From: Eucommia ulmoides
Lineage: Eukaryota > Streptophyta > Magnoliopsida > Garryales > Eucommiaceae
Assembly: GCA_016647705.1 (NCBI GenBank)
Contig: CM028330.1
Span: forward strand, 34,237,534 to 34,301,533
Direction of reading: 5' to 3'
Length of the DNA stretch: 64,000 bases
A program made the position numbers and the translations under genes. The notes under the pieces are model-generated. The model was not told where the DNA came from, searched no databases, and saw nothing but the letters and a program-made list of their open reading frames with translations. Shown here piece after piece: positions 33,551 to 45,337 of the stretch. Position 1 is the first letter of the stretch. The number at the start of each line of letters is the position of its first letter.

Positions 33551-35089
33551 TGGTAGCGCGTGAATACGCCACTACTTTCACTCGCATGTATACGAGGTCA
33601 AGTTTTAATATAGATCAGGAGAGTTAGGGTTATCGTGTCCACATGGATTGGTTTTGACTATTATTGAGTACCGCGTTTGTCATGACCTAACGTTATCTAA
33701 GTGAAAATAAATTTGTTTAAAATTAATAATACTAATACTAAGTTAATTAATCTAATTAAATTAACTATACTAATACTATTATGAGATGTTGTTTAGGGAA
33801 AGTATTGCCTAGGGATTAGCTTTTGTTTACAAAAATGTGTTTGGAGAGTTTTAGTTTACGTTAACGGCGTTCGACTTATCCGACAATCTCAGTTCGTAAA
33901 CTCCCCCGACACCCCTCCCGAGTATAAGACGAGGGATATAACGCGACTTCGTATCAACGAAGAAGTCCCCCTTAAAATCTTAACTACCCTAGGTCACGTA
34001 AGTCTCGCCCCAAAATCATTGATTACACACAACCCAACTCCTGACCAGGTTATTGGATCGTCACATTGTATTTATCCTATCGACAATCTCAGTTCTAAAA
34101 CTCCACCACCACCTCTCTCCAGTGTAAGACGGGAGAACACATGACTTCAAGTCAATGAAGAAGTTCCCGTCAACGTCTTAACGACCCTAGGTCACGTAAG
34201 TCTTGCCCTAACGTCATCAATTGGCATTTTGTTTACTTTAGTCCGAATCCGGGGTTACCTCTCCCGAGTGTCAAACCCCGTATTCTCGATATATCTATCT
34301 AAGCATAATAAACATAACAATACGATAAACACAATCAAAATAATGAAGAACAACCACAAACGAAACACAAACTCAACAAAATAACATTTTCATAAATATA
34401 TTAATCCCTAGACAAAAATCAATTTAGCTCATGGCCATAGCCGGTTATGCAATGAAAACTAAGGTAAACATGCTCAAACAACAATCCTAAGTTAAGAGAT
34501 AAAAGACGGAACAAGATAAACTTAGCCTAGTCCGAAGATTTATCGCTAAAAACGTTTCGAGATCGCTCCCCTTTCTTGGCAACATGATCTTCTCCTTAGG
34601 ATTTAAATGAGCATTACCAAAACCTCTATCTAAAATATACTAAGTCCTATGGAGCTCTAATGGCCGGAGGAGAGGAGAAGAAGGGGTATAAATAGGGAAA
34701 ATATCCTAAAAATATCTAAAATCTGGTGCAGAGTGACGGCCTAGGCGGTAGGTATGTCAGTTCAGTGATCGCCTAGGCGATGGAATAGTGATTCAAGTCT
34801 CTACATTCTGACGGCCTAGGCAGTGAAACTGCAGTGAGTTTAGGCTTGGCTTTGTACTTTGACCGCCGCGGCGGTGGTTGCAGGTTTTGAATATTAGCTT
34901 CTTTGCCATTTTCCACTGTTCTTCCACCGTCTTTGATTTGATATGATTGTTCTTTATCCATTTTCATCCCGTTTCACCTCAAACACCTGATTTATACAAA
35001 AACACATAAAAACATATTAAAACGTACTAAACATACTCAAAAACTAACAATGTTCGGATTAGAAATAGATAGGTAATTTACACCTATCA
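33551..35089 (-). mobile_element. Athila/Tat-type LTR (copy 1)
   Basis: On the minus strand it starts TGATAGGTGTAAATTACC at 35089 and ends near 33551, followed by AGTTTTTGGCG, which resembles the tRNA-Asp PBS of Athila-type elements. It shares its layout with 41105-42640: GC-rich palindromes (34730-34880), then a region repeating TTACACTC- and CGAGATTGTCGG-like words (33880-34290). No target duplication was found. No gene is supported. Confidence 0.7.
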
Positions 35090-36096
35090 GTGCCCAAGTA
35101 GTCTTTCTCTCCTTATATGTACCATTCGGGGTTCATAATCCTGAACTCCATCTTTTTCTATTTACACATTGGCCCTGAACTGCTTAAGTTCAACATTACT
35201 ACCTATTTCATTTTCAAGAACTCTTCTAATCACAGTTCCATATTTGTGTATGACTCATTAGTTTTATACTAAAAGTGGGATAGTGAAAATAATTAATTAA
35301 TTGATGAATTTACTAATCAATTAATCAATTAAAAATTAGAACATTTTTAATTTTTCTATTCCATAAGAAAACTATTTTTCCCTTAATGGCTTTTCTCCAA
35401 CTGCGATTGTACGATGTCTCTTATGTCGTAGCCATGTCTTGTTGGTAGAGATTTATCTAAGAGAACCCTCTCAAGTGTGATACATGTATTCCACGATATC
35501 TCTATCTGTACCTGAAAGAACAAACAAGATATTTTTAAGTTAGTACAATCAGATGTATCTGATTGATAAAATAATTCATTGTGATACCTAATTAGAATCT
35601 AATCTCAATTACCACATTTCTCTAGCTAGAGGCTTTGGTGAATTATATTAAACCAAATCACATGGGTCATGTCTCTTTTTGTTGAGAGTGATAAATCCAT
35701 TCTTGCATACTTATATATTACCATGTATATCTCACTACACCCAATGAATACCATTGAAGGCTTGTGCTTAGGGAATAACACTTTGTATTATCAAAAGTAT
35801 ACCGACCCATACATATAACATAAAGTACCTTAAGTATAAAAGCTCACATAATACATCACACCTCAGATATCCTATTTTAGCTCGAGCAAAATTATCATGT
35901 AGGATATCAAGAATGATCATCTTCGGCATCTTAAAATCACTTTGTAAGTCCCTTTGCACATGTTCCAGTATCTCATACTGATGGATTGAAACTCACCCTT
36001 ATCAAAGAGAAAATATTAAATCAAGCTAACCTAGATTGTCGAAAACCCTTTTAAACAATCCAATACCGAATAAGAACATTTAGAATATCGAGATAC
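35090..36096 (-). repeat. Decayed LTR-like sequence, part 2
   Basis: Appears to continue 33034-33550 beyond the Athila-type insertion. AT-rich, no coding frame. It ends at the CACTA terminus at 36097. Assignment is by position only. Confidence 0.3.
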
Positions 36097-36300
36097 CACT
36101 ACAAGAAAAATGGGCTTTAGCAGTAGTTTAATTAGCCACTAAAAATTTTAGTGGGAATTTATACAACTGTTACTAATATTGTGTGAGCAATAGGATATAG
36201 AGGGTAGTTTTTAAGATTTAGCCATTAAATATAAAAGATTTAATGGTTATTTAGATATCCTATAGCATCAAATTTAAATTCCACCAATTTTTTTAAAAAA
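36097..36300 (+). mobile_element. CACTA (En/Spm) transposon terminus
   Basis: CACTACAAGAAAAATGGGCT at 36097 is the canonical CACTA end, followed by subterminal TTAGCCACTAAA/TTTTAGTGG inverted words. The 3-bp flank is TAC. On this strand it is a left end, so the element extends right, over the peptidase fragments. No matching TTTCTTGTAGTG right end was seen in the window, so the extent is unknown. Confidence 0.8.
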
Positions 36301-37499
36301 ATTATCAACTATTGTATTTTCTTACAAAGGCAAAATTAAATGCCACTAAAAATAAAAATTAAATATTTTTAAATATTTATTTGTACATTCAGTGAAAAAT
36401 AACAATTTAGTCAGTCGATATTTTAAGAGTATCTCAACAAAATAAGAGGAACTTTATTAATTATAAACAAAAATCCTAACAATAATACAAATAAGGACAT
36501 AAACCTAGCATCCCCAAAACTAAAAAATGCCAAAACAATTACATCAATGATATAATATTGAATTCAACTACTAATATAACGTGAATTAATATAATCTAAA
36601 TTAATAGTCTAAATTCACTTGGAAGAAAGTGGAACCAACATTGCATACCCAATTAGCCAAAAACAAATGCTCCTTTACGTTTACAGAAACAGAAACATCA
36701 GAATCACAGAAGAAACATCACAACGTAAACATTAATTCGACATTTATTGTTGTGTTAATTGTAGTTTAAAAAAATGAATTTAAGTACACAAATTTTTTTA
36801 CATAATCCCCTTTGTTTATACAACATTCTTAAGGTAGTCATCAACTAAACAATACAAAATCAAATACAACCAACATCAAACAAGATAATAACCAACACAA
36901 CCATAACAAACAACATAATTTTCAACAATTTTGGTTTTTTAAAATGAACAATTTAACAAAATATAAGTCCACCCATACCCAGGACACTTGAGCCCACCAC
37001 CCAAGGCTACTGAAGCATACCTTAGGCCCGAATTTTCAAACCGTAAAATCTCTCTGCTCGTTTACAAAGAAGTACTTAGGCCTTTCCATCTATAACCCAA
37101 AATGAAATAACATATCAAAAAGAAGGGAAAAACAAAATTATAGAATAACAAACTTGAGAACATACTATCGGTGCATTGTTGACCACCACTATCATTGGTT
37201 TCGAATTGTTGGAGGAATGATGTATTAAAACTCTGTGTTACTAATGGCTTATAGCCAAAACTGAAACTCCATTTGAAGAAAAATCTATAAAAAAAAATAA
37301 AAAAAATACATGATAAATAGCTACAGAGAATGAATCTATACACTCTGAAGCTGATTTAATCAAAAGACAATTTGATTTATGTTTGGTTCCAAAATTTCTG
37401 TTTTCATTCCCAAAAAACTAGGAACAAGAATAAAAATATTTGAACAAAAAACTATTTCTAATTAGCTCTGAGATTTTAGAAATAAAAAAAGAAAACATG
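36301..37499. other. CACTA interior, no recognised gene
   Basis: AT-rich sequence between the CACTA end and the peptidase fragments. A minus-strand open stretch at 37062-37343 (93 residues, with FNTSFLQQFETNDSGGQQ) could be another captured exon but matches nothing I recognise. No En/Spm transposase motif was seen. Confidence 0.4.
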
Positions 37500-38191
37500 G
37501 TAGATTGTTTTCCACTCCATATGTTTTCCTCTATCTATATTTTTGTTCCATGATCCCAACATGAACTGCATGACCATTAAAGCAATAGAATCTGGATCTG
37601 CCCATGAAGCTCCATCAAATGCAATAGCAAATTGTACAAGATGAATATCATCATCAACAATCCTAGCCTAATTTTGCAAGGAAATTACCCAAAATTTGGG
37701 AATACTTTACCCAAAAAATTGTATTATATTTTATGCATATGATTCATAAGATTTGAAAATATAACTTGAAAATTTACCACCATACCTTAGAGCCAGTGAA
37801 AATTGTTAGTTCATTTGCAACCAATTGAGAAGTAGTAATGGGATTAGATGACAACTTTGTAGAGAGCTTCTTCACTTATTCAACGACATCTTCATGCTTA
37901 ACAGCTCAAGTTGCAAAAATTACCTAAAGTAAATATTCAACTAGAGTCATACTACGAATAGCTAAATAACTAGTAGGACCAGTATAATATGAATAAGCAA
38001 TATCTCAATATTTTCCCAGATCACCAATACCAAGTGAGCGACATAGAGCATTAAAATATAATCCTAAATATTTTCATTTGTAATTTTCTTTATGTTGTCA
38101 GCATGTCCAAGAATGGTGTTACCAAAGGAGTATACTGGAATGCAGTCTCATACAAATGATAAAAAATTACCTCCTCGTTATTCCCTCCTAC
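37500..38191 (-). pseudogene. Mitochondrial processing peptidase beta, middle exons (broken)
   Basis: The intact protein is the M16-family beta subunit of mitochondrial processing peptidase, which removes targeting presequences; in plants it is part of the cytochrome bc1 complex. Exon blocks run right to left. 38191-38060 follows an acceptor-like CTTGCAG and encodes EEVIFYHLYETAFQYTPL, then, after a frameshift, NTILGHADNIKKI. 37924-37790 encodes AVKHEDVVE, a stop, then VKKLSTKLSSNPITTSQLV and NELTIFTGSK. 37690-37500 encodes RIVDDDIHLVQFAIAFDG, ASWADPDSIALMVMQFM and LGSWNKN...GKHM. Introns separate the blocks, so this is a genomic copy, not a retrocopy. At least three stops and a frameshift break it. 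Confidence 0.88.
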
Positions 38192-38335
38192 CTGCAAGCA
38201 TTTGTCCCATAAGGATAAAAAAAATCAATGAAACTGCTACTTAAAGGGAAAAAATGTCAACATGAAAAGAGGATTTTACATCATTCAACATAGTCATTCA
38301 CTCAAAGCACAGAAAAGAATTTCTAATATCACATA

Positions 38336-39436
38336 TGTAACGGTCCTGTTTTCCAAGGCTACCACTCGGTTTCTCCTAAAGATAAATAACTTAAAAACCT
38401 ACAATAAATGTTTCCACCCCTATAATTCAGATAAATTTTATAAACTATGTCGATAGTTATAACTATCAATTATTCGAATCAATTTTTCCTATAATAAACA
38501 GTAAATACAAATATTACAAAAATTTACTCCAAATCCAATCATAATTTTTGGCGTTATCTCATTTTTCATAAATCTTGCCATAAATATTGTAAGGGTATCA
38601 GCCAATGCTCAGTAGAATTTTAACCTGTTTAGTACTTGTATCCAACCAATCCAACAAATAGCATATAGACATGTATCTCACATAATTATTACGTAATAAT
38701 CATAAATATTTTATGGAAATTAACATATATAATTAACAATAACTATAACATGAACCACACAATAAGTAAAGATGTTAAATACAAGTATTAAAGGATCAAG
38801 AATTCTACCTGAAATCCGAAATTTTTAATTGGCACCATATAAAAATGATCATTTCTCCCATTTATTTCTTTTTTTTTTTCTCTTTTTTTTTTTTTTTCCT
38901 TTTTCTCTTCTCCATAGCCGAACTCTTTCTTCATTCTTCATTTTCTCTTCTCTTCCTCTTTATCCTATTATTTTGTCCATCCCAAAAAGCACCCAAACAC
39001 ACAACTTACACACATATATATAATAGGTCATTAGTCCCACTTTTGTTTTTATCTTTATCTTCTTCTTCCTTCATTCTTATCTTGGGAATCATAAGCGTGT
39101 ATAAACATATATATTTTTATGTTAATGATTTCATAACAATATAATTTTATATATTTTAAATATATCTTTGTTCTTATCCTTTTCTTTGACACCTACACGT
39201 GGATAGATCAATTTGTTCCAAAATAAAAGGTACTTTATTACCACTTTAAACTAATCACACCAACCTCCCTATAATTTATATAATATTATTGTTAAACACG
39301 AAAATTACACTTATCACTTCAAAAATTATCAAATATTTATCTTTACCTTAAAATTTCCATGATATATCAAAATAACCCAAAAAGTATTTAACTTAATTTA
39401 AAAAAAATTAAAAATATAAATTCTCAGGGTATTACA
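38336..39436 (-). repeat. 3' LTR of Tekay-like element 2
   Basis: TGTAACGGTCC on the left, GGGTATTACA on the right (plus-strand view); 1101 bp. It contains a T-rich/CT-rich stretch at 38860-38990 whose frames are low-complexity only. Confidence 0.9.
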
Positions 39437-41104
39437 ATCTACCTTCTTTAAATAAATTTTTTCCTCGAAATTTTTAGTGAAAAAATAATAATTCAAAATC
39501 GTAAAATTTTCAAAGAGTGTAGCACATAGAAAAATCTCAGTTTCGATAATTTTTTTAAATTGTTGAACTCGTGAAATTTTGAGAAGCTAACACTCACCAG
39601 CCCCCCTTATTTTGGTCCCTTGATGATAAAACATGATTTAAAGGGGTAACTAAAGAAACTAATCTAAAACTCAAAAACGTGAAATTTGCAAATGGTGCAC
39701 ACAGAAAAACCAACAAAACACACTTGCAGGCTACACTTTGGTCAGTAACTCTTACAACAAATAATTAATTGTCAGAGAATCTTATGTTTATAAATATTTT
39801 TGTTGCGCACTCAAATAAAAATAGTAATAAACATAATATATTATTTTTATTTTATATATATATATTGTTTAACAAATACATATATTTGAAACATCATGAT
39901 AATTTCAGTTGGATTGGGTCTACTTGAGTGTCAACAGGTCCACAACCTTAACTCTTTTTTTTTTCACATGCTCATGTACCAAAACTAATTTAATACTCAC
40001 ATAACATATAAAAAAATACAAGTAATATTGACAAATTGTGGTAGGAAATATTGCATGAAAATCACAATAATATTTTGTCCACGTAATTTAGTACACCTAA
40101 TATTCAAAAAGTATAAAAAAAATATTATTATTATTTTTTAATCATTATCAAATGGGATGACACATTTCATTTCTCTTATGAAATAATTTACACAAAATCC
40201 CTCACTTGAATTTCAAAAAAGAATTCATTTAAACTTAACACTTCGAAATGACAATTGGCCCCCTCCTTAAATTTTTAAAGTCAAATTAAATTAACCTATT
40301 AACCCCTCAAAGTTTTAAAATTAAATTTTTAATATACCAAAATTGTCACACAAATCACATATGGCTATTTAAAATTTACTAATATATGCATACAACTCTA
40401 CTATCATAAAAGGTCAAACTTCTATATTGTCAACAACTACCCCCAACAGTCTCAATAATCATGCCACACTCCGACTCTACCTATTACTAATAGTGGATAA
40501 TCTCTACATAAATTACTTGAGATAAAATATTTTATTAGTGTACTGTCTTCATAATATAAAATAATTTAAGGGTCAAATATTTTTATCAACATCCACTTTA
40601 AAAAATGAATAAATAAATTTATAGCCACATTGAACATTATAAAAAATCTTAGATGTATCATCATAATAAAAAATTAAATTTAAATCAACTGTTCATTATT
40701 ATTTTTATATAATAAAATACAACACATTATTTTCCTGCTAGTCATAGAATTTGATAACCAACAACAGTATATCAACCGCGTTGTATAAAGCATCACATCA
40801 TCAACATATTCAAGTATCTACATGACTTGTCCTCCTGTCAGATCTCACAACATCAGAGTCATAATCAACAACATATTCAACTCCACTATATTATATTGTC
40901 TATACCATATTCAATTTCTCCATATTGATAGTCAACAACATATTCAACCACATTATATTGACAATCACAACACGTGATAAAAAATACATCATACTAATAA
41001 TCATCATCATCAACACCAACAATAATATATATCAACCACCTGCAGAACTTGTCCTCCTGTTAGGTCACAACACATCCACTAGACATGTCTTCCTGTCGGG
41101 TCGC
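39437..41104 (-). other. Internal region of Tekay-like element 2, left part
   Basis: AT-rich, no coding frame. Degenerate repeat units (ACTTGTCCTCCTGTCAG, CTTGTCCTCCTGTTAGG, GTCTTCCTGTCGGG) lie at 40820-41100; these are the reverse complement of the tandem unit at 27947-28403. Confidence 0.7.
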
Positions 41105-42640
41105 TGATAGGTGTAAAATACTTATCTACTTCTAAATCGAATTTGGTAGTTTTCGAGTATTTTAGTTATATTTAATTGCGTTTTAGTTTGTTTTTAGGTA
41201 AATCAAGTGTAGGGACGCAAACAAGCGAAAAACGCGCGAAAACAGTGGAAAAACAGTGAAGAAATTATGAAGAAACAAGGTTTCAAGAACATAAGAGCCA
41301 CCGCCGCGGTGAAGAATTCACCGTCGCGGCGGTGAGAGTGCAGAGAAAGTTGAAAAATGAACAAGTTCTAGCGCCTAGGCGAAAAAACCACCGACTAGGT
41401 GGAGACGCGTCAAAGAGTTGGAGTGCTGCTCCATCGCCTAGGCGGAGGAACGACATAATGTCTAAGTGCTGCTCCACCGCCTAAGCGGTGAACCGTCAAA
41501 ATGTTTGTATGCCAGCCCACCGCCTAGGTGAAAAAACCACTGCCTAAGCGGTAAGCAAACTGACTTAACCTTCGCCTAGGCGGTCAGCTCTGCATAGAGA
41601 AGAAGATATTTTTAGATATTTTGAAGCCTTGCACATATAAATACCCATTCCCCCATTTCCATTGGAGCCTTGGGAGCATGGAACATCCCTAACTCTTAGG
41701 CCTTGATCCTTGGCCATTCTTGAAAAAGATATTCATCATCCGGAGAAAAGGAAACATTGTCGGATCGATCTTTGGTAACAGTGGATCACTCCACTTTAAG
41801 ATTTGATCTTTATTTCTTTGTTTTTCCCTTTATACTTTAATGTTTTATTGTAAATGATGATGAATACCTCTTGGTTTGTAGTTCCAATGGCTAAGATCAT
41901 GTTAGATTAGTTCAATATTAACTAGGGATAGATGTAGTTGTGTAAATACTAGTTTGATGAAATATATGTTTCTTTAACGGTTGTTTTTTTTTAAATCTGA
42001 TTGTGTTTATCATTTTATTACAACTTTAATATGCTTGTTAAGGTATTAGGGTTGGATTTGAGAATCTAGGGTTTAACGCTTGGAAGAGGTAACCCTAGAT
42101 TCGGACTAGAGTAAACACATCATTACGATCTAACGACCCGGGAGGGCGTTAATTAGTGTGCAATCGATGACGTTGGGACAAGACTCACGTGGCCTAGAGT
42201 CGTTCAGACGTTGAGGGAGACCTCTTCGTTGACACGAAGTTGTGTATTCCCCCATCTTACACTCGGGAAAGGTGGCGAAGGAGTTTAAGAATCGAGATTG
42301 TCAGATATCTAAAACATCGTTATTGTTAACTAAATGAAATCAAACATGTATTGAGTGTTGTTAACTAAATGAAATCAAACATGTATTGAGTGACCGAAAT
42401 CAATCCCTAGGTAATCAACTTAGTTAGGATTAACCTACTAATTGTAGTTTAACTTAGTTTTAATTACTTTAATTTAAAATATTTCTTTAACCGTCTAGAT
42501 AATATAAGACTATGCCAATTGTGGTACTCAATTAGTCAAACCGTCCATGTGGGAACGATATCCGATCTTAAAGATCCACTATATTAAAACTAAACCTCAT
42601 GCACTTGCGAGTAGTCAATACGCGAGCATGTAACAAAGCT
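41105..42640 (+). mobile_element. Athila/Tat-type LTR (copy 2)
   Basis: Starts TGATAGGTGTAAAATAC, the same family as 33551-35089 in opposite orientation. Order: GC-rich palindrome array (41300-41590), a TATA-like CATATAAATACCC (about 41634), the conserved TTACACTCGGG/GATTGTCAGA region (42250-42310), then an end near GCATGTAACA. No PBS follows clearly and no duplication was resolved, so the right edge is approximate and a solo LTR is likely. A tandem 37-base duplication (GTTAACTAAATGAAATCAAA...) is at 42326-42390. Confidence 0.7.
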
Positions 42641-43004
42641 ACGCCGTACAGTTGTAACACATCGTCCAACAGGACATGCCCTCCTATTAGGACCAACAAC
42701 ATCCCGTAAGACATGTCATCATGCCAGGACCACACTATGGCATAATATGATAATAGAAACTATTTTCCAAATAAAATTTTAAATTTTACTCGATCCATTT
42801 AATATTGTAAAAAATTGTTCATTTCAATAAATATTTTTGTTTTTCACAATTTAGTACAAAAATATAATTTAGCAATTTACATAGAAGACAATACATTCAC
42901 CTTTAAACTGATATTTTTTTAACTCGACAACATATCCTATGGTCCACTATTAACATAGAACCCACCAAGTGTACACACTTTACAATCTAAGCTCTGACAC
43001 CGCT
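42641..43004 (-). other. Internal region of Tekay-like element 2, right part with PBS
   Basis: Two more degenerate units of the shared repeat (AACAGGACATGCCCTCCTA and AGACATGTCATCATGCC, 42665-42735). The PBS is next to the LTR at 43005. No gene. Confidence 0.7.
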
Positions 43005-44944
43005 TGTAAAAGCCCTATTTTCCAAGACTGTCACACGATTTCTCCTAAAGAGAAATAAACTAAAAACCTACAATAAATATTTTTACCCCTATAATTCAGA
43101 TAAATTTTACAAACTATGCTAATAATTATAATTATTGATTAATCGAATCAATTTTTAAAATAATAAATACTAAATACAAATATAACAAAAATTTAATCCA
43201 AATCTAATCATAATTTCTGGTGCAACTCATTTTTCGTAAACCATGCCATAAAGGTCGTACGGGTATGAGCTAACACTCAATAGAATTTTAACTCATTTAG
43301 TACGTCTATCCAACCAATCAAATAAATAGCATATAGGTATGTATCTCACATAATTATCACATAATAATCATCAATATTTTATGAAAATTAACATATATAA
43401 TTAACAACTATAACATGAACCACACAATAAATGAAGAGGTTAAATACGAGTATTAAGGGATCAAGAATTCTACCTAAAATCCAAAATTATTATTTGGCAC
43501 CAAATAAAAATGATCATTTCTCCTATTTATTTGTTTATTTATTTTCTTTTCCTTTCTGCTTTTCTCCATAGTCAAACTCTTCATTTCTTCTTTATTTTCT
43601 CTTATCTTCCTCTTTATTCTCTTATTTTGTCAATCCCTAAAACCACCCAAATACACAACTCTCTCTCTTTCTCTTCCCCCCCCCCCCCCCCCACATATAT
43701 ATAATAGGTCATGGGTCCCACTTTTGTTTTTATCTTAATCTTCTCCTTCTAATGCGAACCTCACCAAAGGATTAGTGAGACCCGAAATCAACTTAGGGTT
43801 TCTTCGCGAAGATCGAAACTAAATCAAATTTTGAACGAGCTAAAAATACAGAAATTGAAAGATATATTACCTTGACCCAACGTTTATGAACAAAACGCGA
43901 ACCAATGGTATAATGATCTTGACCCAATGATTATAATGAATCACAAATCAAAGATATAAGTTTGAACGCCACAAGAAACTCTTGATAAGTTCAGGAAAAG
44001 TTCTCTGAAGAACTAAAAAAGAAAACTCTCACAATTTTTATTAATCAAACTAATGTAATGTTTTCCTTTGGATACAAGTCTCTTAAATAGATAAAAGAAA
44101 AACCCTAGCTAGTGAATAGTGCAGCCGTGAACAGTGTCCGTGAACAGTACATGAATAGTGGCGGCCACAATAGAACTAAAAGGAAACCCTAGAGGACTAA
44201 GGAATCCTAGAGAAATAAGGAAACCCTATTCCTAATCTAAAAAGGAAATAACTAATTCCTAATCTAAAAAGGAAAAGGCTAAATTGGCAATCTTGCCTTA
44301 CAAATTATCAAATAAATAACAAAATTAAAAAATAAAACACTAATAAATAAAATAAATATGCTGAGATTTCGTGGTCCTCAAGCCTTGGTCTATTTGAGTT
44401 CATGTCTAAACCCATTCACTTGCGTTGATGAGATGGATTAGGCCTTGATCGGCATTTGGGCCTAATTTGGGCTTTATTGTTTTCGATTCAGCCGAAAGCT
44501 CTTGAATTAGCCCATTAAGCGCTTCTTTGATCTTCTTGGATCTTGCCCTAGTAATGGGCCCAGCTGGGACATGCAATGTGTCCTTTGATGTTGCTTGTTG
44601 GTTCTCATCACCTTCCTTCATTCTTATCTTAGGAATCATAAGTGTGTCTATAAACATATATATTATATTGATGATTCCATGACAATATAAATATCTTGGT
44701 TCTTATCTTTTTCTTCAACACCTACAGGTGGATAGATCAATTTGTTCTAACACAAAAGGTAAGTACCACTTTTAAACTAATTACTCCAACCTCCCTATAA
44801 TTTATATAATATTATCTCCCCAAAAATTATTGAATATTTATATTTACCTTAAAATTTCCATGATATATCAAAAAAACCCAAAAAGTATTTAACTTATTTT
44901 AATTAAATATTATTTTAAAAAATATAAATTTTCGAGCTATTGCA
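43005..44944 (-). repeat. 5' LTR of Tekay-like element 2, interrupted
   Basis: TGTAAAAGCCC at the left, ATTGCA at the right. At 1940 bp it exceeds its partner by about 840, explained by the solo LTR at 43750-44610. It contains a 17-base C run at about 43676-43692. Confidence 0.88.
43750..44610 (-). mobile_element. Gypsy solo LTR with a coding segment
   Basis: Flanked by perfect CCTTC duplications (43745-43749, 44611-44615) that rejoin the Tekay-like LTR when it is removed. On the minus strand it starts TGATGAGAACC. An open frame enters with the LTR start and continues to a stop near 44406, with VPAGPITRARSKKIKEALNG, a C-terminal pol tail known from several plant gypsy elements. So the last ~65 codons of pol overlap the LTR in this family. 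The left end begins TAATGCG, so one terminus is imperfect. 861 bp. Confidence 0.8.
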
Positions 44945-44949
44945 ACATA

Positions 44950-45334
44950 ACTGTAAGTACAAATACAAACCCACACGTGCATATAGAGAGAGAGACAAAA
45001 AGACTTATACGTCCACTTTTGCATATTTTTAAAGTAACAACAAAAACTTCACAAAGACCTACAATGAGGCACCATCCATTCATAAGCTACCTGAACACAA
45101 ATTATTGATATAAGAATTGACATGAGTTAGCTAATTCTTAATATACATTTATAGCGGATACATGATTAGACCTCATGAATTTATTATTTTTCGTCAGAAG
45201 ATTGGATGGTTTAAGAACACGTATCAAAATAAGCTCTTTACGGATGCTAGTTTTTAAAACGAGACGATTTAAATTTAATAAACCAACACACAGACAGACA
45301 TGAGTTCTTTACCTATGTAGAATTATTAAGTTGC
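44950..45334. other. Host-gene intron-like sequence
   Basis: Unassigned sequence between the Tekay-like element and the MITE. It is probably a piece of the intron between the two broken peptidase blocks. No coding signal. Confidence 0.35.
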
Positions 45335-45337
45335 TAA

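Larger units (their letters stand above)
38336..44944 (-). mobile_element. Non-autonomous Tekay-like element 2
   Basis: LTRs at 38336-39436 and 43005-44944, outer flanks ACATA on both sides (38331-38335, 44945-44949). A minus-strand PBS (GCGGTGTCAGAGC, about 42991-43003) lies beside the right LTR. A Tekay-type AAATTTCGAGGAAAAAATTT, then AAGAAGGTAGAT, lies beside the left LTR (39437-39475). The element therefore reads on the minus strand. The internal 3.6 kb, of which about 1.5 kb is a nested LTR, has no gag or pol. It shares termini and an internal repeat with the element at 24362-30410. It sits inside the broken peptidase gene. Confidence 0.9.
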
